64,000 nt of DNA from Verrucomicrobiota bacterium (GTDB lineage: Bacteria > Verrucomicrobiota > Verrucomicrobiia > Limisphaerales > UBA1100). Below, piece by piece: positions 1 to 8,337 of the stretch (the first letter of the stretch is position 1; every line of letters starts with the position of its first letter). The notes under the pieces are model-generated. The model had not been told where the DNA came from. It searched no databases and saw nothing but the letters and a program-made list of their open reading frames with translations. A program made the translations under genes and the position numbers. Where the stretch lies: assembly GCA_028343615.1 (NCBI GenBank), contig JAOLZA010000006.1:1-64000 (forward strand), given 5' to 3'.

Positions 1-567
1 GTGAAAAACGGTTTTATACGATTTTTTGCCAGAAATCGGCGGCAGGGCATTGCCGGCATGAATGTAGCCATAACCCGTGTCAGGGTGAGTGGGTTGGATT
101 CCAATGGTGATGATGGCTTGCCCGCGGCTGGCGAGATCAAAACTGTCCTCAAGAATACGTTGAAACTTTTTTTCACCTTTGGCAGAGATCACATGGTCAG
201 AAGGTAGCACCGCCATGACGCCAGTGGTGCTGCGCGCGCCTACCAACGCCGCGGCAAGCGTTACCGCGGGGCAGGTGTCGCGACCGCAGGGCTCGGCGAT
301 AACATTATCTTCCGGCACTTGTGGAAGCTGTTTGCGAATAGCGGCGGCCTGCGATTCGTTGGTGATGATGAAAATGTTTTTGGCGGGCACCAGCGCTTTC
401 ACGCGTTCAAAGGTGTGTTGTAGAAATGATTTTTTATCAAACAATGCCAGTAATTGTTTCGGTGTGGACTCGCGGCTGAGCGGCCAGAAGCGTTCGCCTT
501 TACCTCCGGCAAGGATGGCGATATAGCGGTCTTTCGGATTCTGGCCGGCTTTCTTTTTTGCGGACAT
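1..567 (-). CDS. manC: Mannose-1-phosphate guanylyltransferase (3' part off window)
   Basis: Nucleotidyltransferase expected to make GDP-mannose from mannose-1-phosphate and GTP for surface polysaccharides. The first 189 residues are visible; the gene runs off the left edge, which is why the ORF track misses it. The pyrophosphorylase signature AGGKGERFWPLSR followed by PKQ lies at residues 20-37, and further on the motifs EPCGRDTCPA, LPSDH and DTGYGYI are typical of GDP-mannose pyrophosphorylases. The start is the ATG at 565-567, one base after the trpA stop on the same strand, so it is probably the last gene of the minus-strand run. Whether a C-terminal isomerase domain exists cannot be seen. 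Confidence 0.85.
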   Translation of the reverse strand, partial: MSAKKKAGQNPKDRYIAILAGGKGERFWPLSRESTPKQLLALFDKKSFLQHTFERVKALVPAKNIFIITNESQAAAIRKQLPQVPEDNVIAEPCGRDTCPAVTLAAALVGARSTTGVMAVLPSDHVISAKGEKKFQRILEDSFDLASRGQAIITIGIQPTHPDTGYGYIHAGNALPPISGKKSYKTVFH

Positions 568-568
568 G

Positions 569-1369
569 TCAGTTCTTTTTGATGGCATCCACGAGGGTTT
601 TAACAAAGGCCCCCACACGCTCGGGTAAATTACTTTCTGCGCCATGTTCGGCTATTTGATTCACAATCGCGCTTCCGACTACAACCGCATCGCTGCACGC
701 GGCCACTTGACGGGCTTGCTCGGGGTTTGAGATGCCAAACCCCACCGCAATGGGCAGCTTGGTGTGTTTGCGAATGACGGCTGTGGCTGCTTCCATATTA
801 ACAGCCACATTCTGCTGCATGCCGGTCACACCTTCGCGCGAAATGTAATAGATAAAACCATTGCCCCGCACCGCAATCTCAGCGATCCGTTCTTCAGGGG
901 TAGTGGGTGCGACTAGCCAAATACTGCACAAATCAGCATCACTCATGAGTTTTTCGTATTCGTCGGCCTCTTCGGGCGGGAGATCCAGTGTGAGTATTCC
1001 ATCAACTCCTGCTTTTGAAGCAATATTGATGAATTCAGCCAAGCCGTGCCGGTGAATGAGATTGTAATATATATATAGTACGATTGGGACTTGTGAACGC
1101 TTACGGATGTTGGTTACGGAATCCAGTAGTTTGGCGGGAGTAGTTCCGCTGGCAAGGCCTCGTTGGGCGGCGAGTTGATTGACAAGGCCGTCAGCCAGTG
1201 GATCGCTGAAAGGCACACCCAGCTCAAGCACGTCTACACCGGCAGCGTCGAGTGCCACGGCAATGTTTTCCGTGGCCCCAAGATTTGGGTCACCCGCGCC
1301 TATGTAGGCTACAAAGCCTTTTTGGCCGGCGGCCTGCAAGTCGGCAAAGCGTTGGTCGATTCGATTCAT
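569..1369 (-). CDS. trpA: Tryptophan synthase alpha chain
   Basis: Cleaves indole-3-glycerol phosphate to indole and glyceraldehyde-3-phosphate in tryptophan synthesis, normally in complex with TrpB. The 266 aa are full length for the family. The motif LELGVPFSDPLADG places the catalytic pair at E49 and D60, the same numbers as in the well-studied enzymes, and the glycine-rich phosphate site GFGIS and the VVGSAIV end are present. trpB is not in this window. The gene sits between coaX and manC in a close minus-strand run, with a 15-bp gap to coaX, so co-transcription with unrelated genes is likely. Confidence 0.95.
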   Translation of the reverse strand: MNRIDQRFADLQAAGQKGFVAYIGAGDPNLGATENIAVALDAAGVDVLELGVPFSDPLADGLVNQLAAQRGLASGTTPAKLLDSVTNIRKRSQVPIVLYIYYNLIHRHGLAEFINIASKAGVDGILTLDLPPEEADEYEKLMSDADLCSIWLVAPTTPEERIAEIAVRGNGFIYYISREGVTGMQQNVAVNMEAATAVIRKHTKLPIAVGFGISNPEQARQVAACSDAVVVGSAIVNQIAEHGAESNLPERVGAFVKTLVDAIKKN

Positions 1370-1384
1370 TCGCGAGTTAGCTTA

Positions 1385-2128
1385 TCAATTAGCGTGATAG
1401 GAAGCGAGTCGGAGTCCTTCGAGCGTGAGTAAGGGTCGCACGGCAGTGATTTCAGGGCATTGTCGAGCGATGAGCTGCGCTGTTCCGCCGGTGGCCACCA
1501 CTGGCAATTTCCGAGTGGATAATTCGTGTTTCAGCTCTTTGATGAGCCCGGTGATAAGTCCACGGTAACCGTGAATCGCGCCGATGCGCATGGCGTTTTC
1601 GGTGGTCTTGCCAATGACGGATCGTATGTCACGAATTTCAACACGTGGGAGCAGTGCGGTTTTTTCGTACAAATAATCCGTCATCGCGGAAAGCCCGGGG
1701 GCGATGATGCCGCCAACGTAACGACCCTTAGTGTCGACGATGTCGAAGGTAACTGCTGTGCCGAAATCGACAATCACCACCGGCGCACCAAAATGTTCGA
1801 GCCCTCCTCGCGCATTGGCCAATCGGTCGGGGCCGATGGTGGCGGGTTTGGGGTAGTCAATCTCAAGGCCAAAATTGCGATAGGTTATAACTTGAGATGT
1901 TATTCCCATCCCATGCAAAGCTTTCCGCGCCGCGCGCGTGGCGGTCGGCACTACGCTGCATAACGTCGCGTTACTCACAGTTTGTTTTCCAAGAAATCGC
2001 TCCAGCCATTTCACAGCGCGGAGGCTTTGCCAACTCGCAGTTGGGAATATATCGTGTGGAGTAATGCGTTTGCCATGGGTGAGGCCCGCATGGGTATGGG
2101 TGTTGCCGATGTCGAGCAGTAGGTTCAT
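1385..2128 (-). CDS. coaX: Type III pantothenate kinase
   Basis: Phosphorylates pantothenate, the first step of coenzyme A synthesis. The ASKHA fold is recognised by the N-terminal phosphate loop LLDIGNT (residues 4-10), the GPDRLAN motif, VDFGTAVTFD, and GGIIAPGL, all CoaX hallmarks; type I or II kinases lack them. 247 aa is normal. Its ATG overlaps the end of birA by 4 bp (2125-2128), which points to translational coupling, and birA-coaX adjacency is common in bacteria. Confidence 0.93.
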   Translation of the reverse strand: MNLLLDIGNTHTHAGLTHGKRITPHDIFPTASWQSLRAVKWLERFLGKQTVSNATLCSVVPTATRAARKALHGMGITSQVITYRNFGLEIDYPKPATIGPDRLANARGGLEHFGAPVVIVDFGTAVTFDIVDTKGRYVGGIIAPGLSAMTDYLYEKTALLPRVEIRDIRSVIGKTTENAMRIGAIHGYRGLITGLIKELKHELSTRKLPVVATGGTAQLIARQCPEITAVRPLLTLEGLRLASYHAN

Positions 2129-3102
2129 TTTGTGAGGGTGACTTCGCCGCCGATGATTCGTTCGATCCGGCCGTGTTCGGTGCGAAGCAGTAGAGCGCCA
2201 TTTTCGTCCAAGGCCTCAGCACGTCCGCGTACGCGGCGGTCGCCCATGTCGATGGTGGCTTGTTTGCCGAGCGTGCTGCAGTGGCTGGCCCATTCCTCCG
2301 CCACGGCGGCGAAATTACCGCCAAGGATGCGACCGTATTCGTGGTCAAGGTTGTGCAGCACTGCTTCGGCTAGATCCGGTCGCGAAACTTTTTTGCCCAC
2401 GGCCAATTTAAGTGAGGTGGCAATTCCGCGTAGATCGTCGGGGAATTCGCTGGCTGTTTGGTTCACATCAATGCCGATGCCGAGTACGACCGAACGCACA
2501 TGCTCCAGTTCGGCGCTCATTTCGGTAAGGATACCCGCGATTTTCTTGCCTTTAATTAAAAGATCGTTAGGCCATTTAATCTCCGGCGTAATGCCGGTCG
2601 CTGACTGAATGGCGCGCACCAGTGCAATGGCTGACGCTGCTGTGAGTTGGGTGCATTCGCCCGGTGTAAGGCTGGGGCGGAGAAGTGCGGAAAACCACAA
2701 GCCGCGTCCGGTGGGTGATGACCAACGACGACCCATGCGGCCGCGTCCGGCGGATTGAGATTCAGCAAATATTACGAGCCCTTCGGGGTGCCCTTCCAAC
2801 GCGGCGCGGCTTGCTTCGTCATTGGTGGACGTGGTGTTCTGTAAAACGCGCACCGTGCTGCCGATGACTTGATCTTTGATGAGTCGTGATTGTAGGTCAA
2901 CAGCGAGCAAGGCATCGGGCGCGGATACCAGTAGATATCCGCGGTGGGGGCTGGCGATAATTTCAAAACCTGCTTCGCGTAGTGACTCGATGTGCGACCA
3001 CACTGCGGCGCGCGTGACGTGTAGTTGCTGGCATAAATCTGTTCCGGCAACGCCATCGGGATGGGTGCGGAGAGCTGCGAGCAGTTGGGCGGCAGTGGTC
3101 AT
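2125..3102 (-). CDS. birA: Biotin--[acetyl-CoA-carboxylase] ligase, bifunctional BirA type
   Basis: Attaches biotin to the carboxyl carrier protein of acetyl-CoA carboxylase through biotinyl-AMP. Residues 1-60 form a winged helix (TDLCQQLHVTRAAVWSHIES), so the protein may also repress biotin genes, as in the two-domain BirA class. The catalytic domain has the adenylate loop GRGRMGRRW (120-128) and KWPNDLLIKGKKIAGIL (176-192). A small C-terminal SH3-like domain follows. 325 aa, full length. It overlaps both neighbours by 4 bp (nadC upstream, coaX downstream). No biotin genes lie nearby, so the repressor role is inferred only from the domain. Confidence 0.93.
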   Translation of the reverse strand: MTTAAQLLAALRTHPDGVAGTDLCQQLHVTRAAVWSHIESLREAGFEIIASPHRGYLLVSAPDALLAVDLQSRLIKDQVIGSTVRVLQNTTSTNDEASRAALEGHPEGLVIFAESQSAGRGRMGRRWSSPTGRGLWFSALLRPSLTPGECTQLTAASAIALVRAIQSATGITPEIKWPNDLLIKGKKIAGILTEMSAELEHVRSVVLGIGIDVNQTASEFPDDLRGIATSLKLAVGKKVSRPDLAEAVLHNLDHEYGRILGGNFAAVAEEWASHCSTLGKQATIDMGDRRVRGRAEALDENGALLLRTEHGRIERIIGGEVTLTK

Positions 3103-3998
3103 GAGGTGGGAGAAAATTCCATGGCGATATCCACCGCCACTGCGGAATGCGTGAGCGCGCCAACAGAGATAAAATTTACGCCGGTTTCCGCGACCGCGCG
3201 GATACTCTCGAACGTGATGCCTCCGCTGGCTTCGATTTGGCTGCGGCCATCAATGAGCGCCACAGCTTCGCGCAACATTTCCGGAGCCATGTTGTCCAGT
3301 AAAATAATGTCAGCACCCGCGGCAGCAGCGGCTTCGGCTTGTTCGAGTGTGTCGGCTTCCACTTCCACTTTCAAATCCGGCTCTGCCTCATGCGCGCGCG
3401 TCACGGCGTCGGCTACGGGGTTTGGAGCCTCCAAGGCGGCCAAGTGATTGTCTTTGATCATGATGAGGTCATCGAGTCCACGGCGATGGTTGCGGGCACC
3501 TCCGCATTGTACTGCGTATTTTTCGAAAGCCCGCCAGCCGGGTGTGGTTTTACGCGTGTCGAGAATCAATACGCCAGTGCCGCGAGCGGCCTCCACATAA
3601 TTCGCCGCCTGCGTGGCAATCCCGGAAAGACGTTGGAGATAATTCAGCGCCGTCCGTTCAGCAGTGAGTAACGTACGGCAGGGTGCTTCAATTTTCAGCA
3701 ATGTCGCGCCAGCACCAACTACTATGCCATCTTCAATTACGGTTCGAAAATTAGTCTTTCCGGATAATTGGGCGAAGGCCTCTTGTGCGAACGCCGTGCC
3801 GCACACTGTGAGTGACTCGCGTGCGACAATGGTCGCGCTTCCCATTGCTTCTGCGGGCAGTAGCACATTTGTGGTTACGTCACCTGTGCCGATGTCTTCG
3901 GCGAGGGCACGTTGCACATGTTGCTGGATTAATTGTTCTTCAATTGCGGCCACGGCCCATTCTTGGAGTGTGCCGTGCCAAGTGGCAAACTGTTTCAC
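3099..3998 (-). CDS. nadC: Nicotinate-nucleotide diphosphorylase (quinolinate phosphoribosyltransferase)
   Basis: Converts quinolinate and PRPP to nicotinate mononucleotide in de novo NAD synthesis. Family motifs are ALAEDIGTGDVTT near residue 35, the RKTTPGWR loop, KYAVQCGGARNHR, MIKDNHL and the C-terminal EASGGIT/ISVGALTHS phosphate site. 299 aa is normal to slightly long. The ATG at 3998 is used, but a GTG a few codons downstream of it is also possible. First gene of the minus-strand run nadC-birA-coaX-trpA-manC; it is divergent from msrP, with about 60 bp between them that should hold both promoters. Confidence 0.93.
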   Translation of the reverse strand: MKQFATWHGTLQEWAVAAIEEQLIQQHVQRALAEDIGTGDVTTNVLLPAEAMGSATIVARESLTVCGTAFAQEAFAQLSGKTNFRTVIEDGIVVGAGATLLKIEAPCRTLLTAERTALNYLQRLSGIATQAANYVEAARGTGVLILDTRKTTPGWRAFEKYAVQCGGARNHRRGLDDLIMIKDNHLAALEAPNPVADAVTRAHEAEPDLKVEVEADTLEQAEAAAAAGADIILLDNMAPEMLREAVALIDGRSQIEASGGITFESIRAVAETGVNFISVGALTHSAVAVDIAMEFSPTS

Positions 3999-4057
3999 TC
4001 AAAAACAGTGGGTGGAAAAAGATGTCATTTTGGCAAATGCTGTGGCACATTATTTGC

Positions 4058-5008
4058 ATGGCTAACGTCATTATTCGACCTGATTGGTTTTTGCCTGAGT
4101 CTGCTGTGACACCGGAAGCGACCTACAGCAATCGCCGGCAATTCCTTAAAACAATGGGTTTAGGAGCGGGACTGAGCGGGGGGGTGCTGGCGCGTGACGC
4201 CATGGCAGCCGCTACACCGGCGGAAAACCTCAAGCGATACCCGGGCAAGCGAAACGCCAAATATAGCCCCAACTTCCGACCGACCACCGAAGTGTGGGGC
4301 ACTGGCTATAATAATTTTTATGAGTTTTCGACGGATAAGTTTCAGGTGCGACAGTTGGTCGGTGGTTTTCGCACTACGCCATGGCCGGTAACTATCGGGG
4401 GCTTGTGCAAGAAACCTTTCAAAATGGACGCACAGGATTTGGTGGCAAAGTTTGGCATCGAAGAGCGGGTCTATCGTTTTCGTTGCGTGGAAGGGTGGGG
4501 GATGATTCTGCCTTGGTCGGGCTTTTCTCTGCGACGGTTGCTTGAACTGGCCGAGCCCACTAAAGAAGCCCGGTATGTTAAATTCACCACCGCGATGATT
4601 CCGGCTCAAATGCCAGGAATTGCGCGGCTGCCACAGTATCCGTGGCCCTACACCGAAGGCTTGCGCATTGCTGAGGCGATGCACGATCTCACTTTTGTGG
4701 CCACTGGTATTTTTGGTAAACCTTTGCCCAAGCAAAACGGTGCGCCGATACGGCTGGTTGTTCCGTGGAAGTATGGATACAAAAGCATCAAGAGCATTGT
4801 GAAGATTGAGTTCGTACGCAATCAGCCCAAGACGTTGTGGAATACTCTCTCAGCTGTTGAGTATCCGTTTGAATCTAATGTAGATCCCGCCAAGCCTCAT
4901 CCGCGATGGAGTCAGGCCACCGAGGAAATGAAAGGAACGGGTGGTGTGCGCGTTCGCACTCTCAAATATAACGGCTACGGCGCAGTCGCCGGGCTGTACC
5001 GTCGTTAA
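4058..5008 (+). CDS. msrP: Periplasmic protein-methionine-sulfoxide reductase catalytic subunit (MsrP/YedY family)
   Basis: Molybdopterin enzyme of the sulfite-oxidase fold that reduces methionine sulfoxide in exported proteins. I use the ATG at 4058, not the longer ORF: it leaves a Tat signal with the twin arginines SNRRQFLK at residues 24-31 and a hydrophobic stretch, as in E. coli YedY. The molybdenum-ligand cysteine is probably C143 in FRCVEGWGM. The C-terminal half keeps VPWKYGYKSIKSIV. 316 aa. The usual partner gene msrQ (heme-b membrane subunit) is not next to it; the following gene is the NAD(P)HX repair enzyme after 3 bp. Confidence 0.9.
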   Translation: MANVIIRPDWFLPESAVTPEATYSNRRQFLKTMGLGAGLSGGVLARDAMAAATPAENLKRYPGKRNAKYSPNFRPTTEVWGTGYNNFYEFSTDKFQVRQLVGGFRTTPWPVTIGGLCKKPFKMDAQDLVAKFGIEERVYRFRCVEGWGMILPWSGFSLRRLLELAEPTKEARYVKFTTAMIPAQMPGIARLPQYPWPYTEGLRIAEAMHDLTFVATGIFGKPLPKQNGAPIRLVVPWKYGYKSIKSIVKIEFVRNQPKTLWNTLSAVEYPFESNVDPAKPHPRWSQATEEMKGTGGVRVRTLKYNGYGAVAGLYRR

Positions 5009-5011
5009 GGC

Positions 5012-6436
5012 ATGCCGCTGCCTGTCATCTCCGTGGCGCAAATGCGCGAGTGGGAGGGGCGCGCTTGGGCCGCAGGTGTTTGCCAAGAGACGGTGATGAA
5101 ACTTGCCGGAGAGGCAGTGGCACGCCGTGCCTTCGATCTTGAGGATCATTCTGGCTCGACGATGCTGTTTCTGATTGGCAAAGGCAAAAACGGGGATGAT
5201 GCCCGCATCGCTGCCGAGTTGCTCACGGCGGAGGGGGTGGAGGGTGTTCAGCTAATGAAGCTGGTGGACGGAACTGAATCTTTGCCGGACTTTTCCGGCG
5301 TGTCTCTCATAGTGGATGGGGTTTTTGGAATTGGACTTAATCGGGAACTATCACCTGATTGGTGTGATTTTATCGAGCGACTGAATGAAAGCACAAAGGG
5401 TTTGCGTGTTCCGGTGTTGTCGATAGACGTCCCCTCCGGATTAGATGCAGATACTGGTCAACCGCGAGGAGCGGCGGTGCGCGCTGATTATACGTTAACC
5501 GTTGGTGCGCCCAAGACTGGCTTAATTTCAGATCATGCCTCAGAATTTGTGGGACTCTTGGAAGTGGCTGCGGAAGTTGGTTTGAGCGAAGTGCCACCAT
5601 TGGGCGAATTGCGATGGGTTGATGCTAATGATTTTAAGAGATTCGTTCCCAAGCGTCACGCCAACGCACACAAAGGTACCTTTGGGCATGTCGGGATTAT
5701 CGCCGGTTCCACGGGCTATCATGGCGCGGCGGTGTTGGCTGCCCGCGGAGCTGCATGTTCCGGCGTGGGATTGGTGAGCGTGTTTACCCCCGCGTATGCG
5801 CCTGTGGCTGCACAGTTGCAATCGGCGATGGTGCATCCGTGGGATGCTAACGTGATTCACACATTAAGCGCATGCACTGCAGTGGTCATTGGCCCGGGCT
5901 TACTCGGGCCCGATGTGCCTGAAAGTTTACGGCGGGTGGTTATTAACCTTTGGCGGGAATCGAAAAACCCAATCGTGGTAGACGCTAGCGCGCTAGAATG
6001 GGTATCTAGCGAACCTGTTCCGGAAAATGCCGTGCGCGTGGTAACCCCGCATCCCGGGGAAGCGGCAAGAATGTTGGAAACGACAGCAGGCCAAATCCAA
6101 GCCGATCGAGTACAATCCCTCCGTCGGTTTTCCGCCCAATACAGCGGAGCCGTTACTGTCCTCAAAGGTCGGCATACGCTCATTGGGGCTTTTGAGGGGC
6201 CGGTGATAATCAATGGCAGTGGCAACCCGCACCTTGCGCAAGGGGGTAGCGGGGATGTGCTTTCTGGCTATTTGGGTGGTTGGCTGGCCCGCAAGGATTT
6301 AGAGGGGGAACTGGTAAACACAATCGCACTCGCAGTGTGGAGGCACGGGGCAGCGGCTGATCATCTTTCCGCCTTTGGTTTCGAGCGGGATGTTGATTCT
6401 TTACTCTCAACACTTGAGGGAAATTTTGATTGCTGA
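5012..6436 (+). CDS. nnr: Bifunctional NAD(P)HX epimerase / ADP-dependent NAD(P)HX dehydratase
   Basis: Repairs hydrated NADH and NADPH: the N-terminal YjeF_N domain (about 1-210) epimerises the hydrates and the C-terminal carbohydrate-kinase-like domain (about 220-474) dehydrates them with ADP. Visible motifs are IDVPSGLDADTG in the N domain, and VVTPHPGE, VLKGRHTLI and AQGGSGDVLSGYLGG in the C domain, the last holding the catalytic aspartate. The usual GNNGGDG loop of the N domain appears as GKGKNGDDA, a variant. 474 aa fits the fused form. Follows msrP after 3 bp. Confidence 0.92.
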   Translation: MPLPVISVAQMREWEGRAWAAGVCQETVMKLAGEAVARRAFDLEDHSGSTMLFLIGKGKNGDDARIAAELLTAEGVEGVQLMKLVDGTESLPDFSGVSLIVDGVFGIGLNRELSPDWCDFIERLNESTKGLRVPVLSIDVPSGLDADTGQPRGAAVRADYTLTVGAPKTGLISDHASEFVGLLEVAAEVGLSEVPPLGELRWVDANDFKRFVPKRHANAHKGTFGHVGIIAGSTGYHGAAVLAARGAACSGVGLVSVFTPAYAPVAAQLQSAMVHPWDANVIHTLSACTAVVIGPGLLGPDVPESLRRVVINLWRESKNPIVVDASALEWVSSEPVPENAVRVVTPHPGEAARMLETTAGQIQADRVQSLRRFSAQYSGAVTVLKGRHTLIGAFEGPVIINGSGNPHLAQGGSGDVLSGYLGGWLARKDLEGELVNTIALAVWRHGAAADHLSAFGFERDVDSLLSTLEGNFDC

Positions 6437-6467
6437 AACCAATTTTTTGGTGCACATTAGGTGAGGA

Positions 6468-7739
6468 GTGAGGGGGTGGATTTCATTTTTTGTTTGGCTG
6501 TTGGCCGTAGTTCCGGAGACGCGGGCTGCGTTTCTCGTGGAATACCAGGGGGCGAGCGAGCCAGTTCAGATACACAGCATCTTATCGGTAAATCCGGATG
6601 GCGTCATACTTCGCCCTGAGGGCGCTGGGTTTGGCAATGGCGTGCGCCACCGTTGGGATCAGTTCACGGTGCGCACTTTGGGCGTGCTGATGAGTGAATT
6701 ATTGAAGGATCCTCTTTTCAATCAAAAATCACGTGATGCTAAATTTAAAATAATGAGTTCGCTTGAGGCAGCCCGGAGTAAACAGGTCCCCGTTGTCATT
6801 GCGCCGCCGAATCAACCTGTCCAGCCGATTGCCGCACCGACACCTCTGCCCGTGGCAGTGATCAATACCCCTGCGCCGCCCGCGGTAAACTCCCAAACAG
6901 GAATTCCGAAATCTGTGTCCGCGCCCACTAATAGTTTGCCGGCACTGCCTAAGCCCACAAGTCCCACTCCAGTTCGGCCGGCCGCCACCAATGCGGCGTC
7001 TCAACCGGCTCCTGCTTTCCAGCTTATTGAACCTCCAGGGGTGGCGTCTTTCCCTAATCGACGCCCACCGGCCAGTGGTATGAGTACGGAAGTGGTGTTT
7101 AATCCCGCTGGGATATTTCTAGCTTTACTGGTTATGGGCCTCAGTGGTTATGCCGGTTATGAAATTGCACGTTTTAAAAACAGGCCAGTAAAATTGGTGT
7201 GTGTCCTGAGTGCCGTTTTGCCTGTTCTTGGTCCTGTGGTTTTCTTGGTGATGTCGCCGCAACAGGCTACTGGTGCAGCCCAATTTGCCTCGTCAGACGT
7301 TCCCGGCTCGGTCGATCTTCCTGGCACCACGCCACCAACGCCTTTGCCGGCAGTTCGGAGCTTAAAATATGAGGACGACCCGGATTCGCCCTACGCCAAT
7401 CTTGCTGAAGGGCCGGTGGATGAAACCCAATATGTGGATGAATCCGCTGCTGATGGCGCTCCGGTTCCGGTTGCGAAGTCGCTCGAGCATTATCACAGTT
7501 CTGAATATGAATTCACTCCGGCATTTTTCAGTGAATATTTTGCTCAGTTTGTGGGTGCAAAGGTCGCCACTAATGAGGCGCTTATCCTGAGAACTAATGC
7601 CAATGAATATTCCGTCCGCTACATTTCGGTAGTAGACGCCACCGGGTTACAATTTATTTTTGCGTCCCAGGGTCAATGGATGGAGGAGTTTTTGGCTTAC
7701 ACTGATATTACCGAAGTGGAGGTGCTTGGTCATGCCTGA
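6468..7739 (+). CDS. Unknown membrane protein with signal peptide, Pro-rich linker and two TM segments
   Basis: I do not recognise this 423-aa protein. It starts at GTG 6468 with a hydrophobic segment (WISFFVWLLAVVPETRAAF) that looks like a signal peptide. A small domain to about residue 100 is followed by a Pro/Ala-rich linker to about 205, then two adjacent TM helices (IFLALLVMGLSGYAGYEIA and LVCVLSAVLPVLGPVVFLVM) with a short basic loop. The C-terminal 130 residues are acidic, then form a compact aromatic domain (FTPAFFSEYFAQF ... QWMEEFLAYTDITEVEV). The stop overlaps the start of the adenylate-kinase-like gene, so the two are probably translated together. Confidence 0.7.
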   Translation: MRGWISFFVWLLAVVPETRAAFLVEYQGASEPVQIHSILSVNPDGVILRPEGAGFGNGVRHRWDQFTVRTLGVLMSELLKDPLFNQKSRDAKFKIMSSLEAARSKQVPVVIAPPNQPVQPIAAPTPLPVAVINTPAPPAVNSQTGIPKSVSAPTNSLPALPKPTSPTPVRPAATNAASQPAPAFQLIEPPGVASFPNRRPPASGMSTEVVFNPAGIFLALLVMGLSGYAGYEIARFKNRPVKLVCVLSAVLPVLGPVVFLVMSPQQATGAAQFASSDVPGSVDLPGTTPPTPLPAVRSLKYEDDPDSPYANLAEGPVDETQYVDESAADGAPVPVAKSLEHYHSSEYEFTPAFFSEYFAQFVGAKVATNEALILRTNANEYSVRYISVVDATGLQFIFASQGQWMEEFLAYTDITEVEVLGHA

Positions 7740-8337
7740 ACAAATGAAATACAACGCCGTACTCCTGTTTGGCGCGCCTGGTTCCGGCAAGGGAACTCAA
7801 GGTCGCATTTTGCGCAATCTTCCGAATTGTTATTACTTCGCCTGTGGTGATGCGTTTCGGAATTTACGCCCGGATGATCCGCTGGGTAAAACGTTCCTTG
7901 AATACTCCAGTCGAGGCGAGTTGGTGCCCGATGAATTCACCATCACCCTTTGGCAAAAAAACATGGAGAGTGCCATCGTAAAGGGGGCATTCCATCCCAA
8001 ACAAGACTTTCTGGTTCTCGATGGCATTCCGCGCAATCCACACCAGGTGGAAATGATTGGCGAACATGTCAACGTGTTAGCTGTGCTGCATCTCGCCTGT
8101 CCGGATCAGGAGCAAATGATCGAGCGCATCCAGCGCCGTGCCCTCTTAGAAAGCCGACTAGACGATGCTAACCTAGAAATCATCCGGCAACGCTTCCAAA
8201 CCTACAAGCAGGAAACCCAGCCCGTGCTGGATTGTTTCGCCGCCGACATTGTGCATGATATTGATTCCACCCAATCGCCCGTCAAAGTACTTAGCGGCGT
8301 AGCGGAAGCGCTGGGGCAACTGGAGTTTTGCAACTAA
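7732..8337 (+). CDS. Adenylate-kinase-like nucleoside monophosphate kinase
   Basis: P-loop kinase expected to phosphorylate a nucleoside monophosphate such as AMP. The P-loop GAPGSGKGTQG is at residues 14-24, FLVLDGIPRNPHQVE is the DGxPR motif, and RALLESRLDD supplies the RxDD arginines. 201 aa with a short lid and no zinc cysteines. I take the ATG at 7732, which overlaps the preceding stop by 8 bp; ATG 7744 is an alternative. Whether it is the cell's main Adk or a paralogue of other specificity cannot be decided from this window. Its stop overlaps the fmt start by one base. Confidence 0.85.
   Translation: MPEQMKYNAVLLFGAPGSGKGTQGRILRNLPNCYYFACGDAFRNLRPDDPLGKTFLEYSSRGELVPDEFTITLWQKNMESAIVKGAFHPKQDFLVLDGIPRNPHQVEMIGEHVNVLAVLHLACPDQEQMIERIQRRALLESRLDDANLEIIRQRFQTYKQETQPVLDCFAADIVHDIDSTQSPVKVLSGVAEALGQLEFCN

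Noticed and set aside
3812-4057. N-terminal extension of msrP in the ORF track
   Set aside because: It is antisense to nadC and would bury the Tat signal; the ATG at 4058 gives the expected signal peptide.
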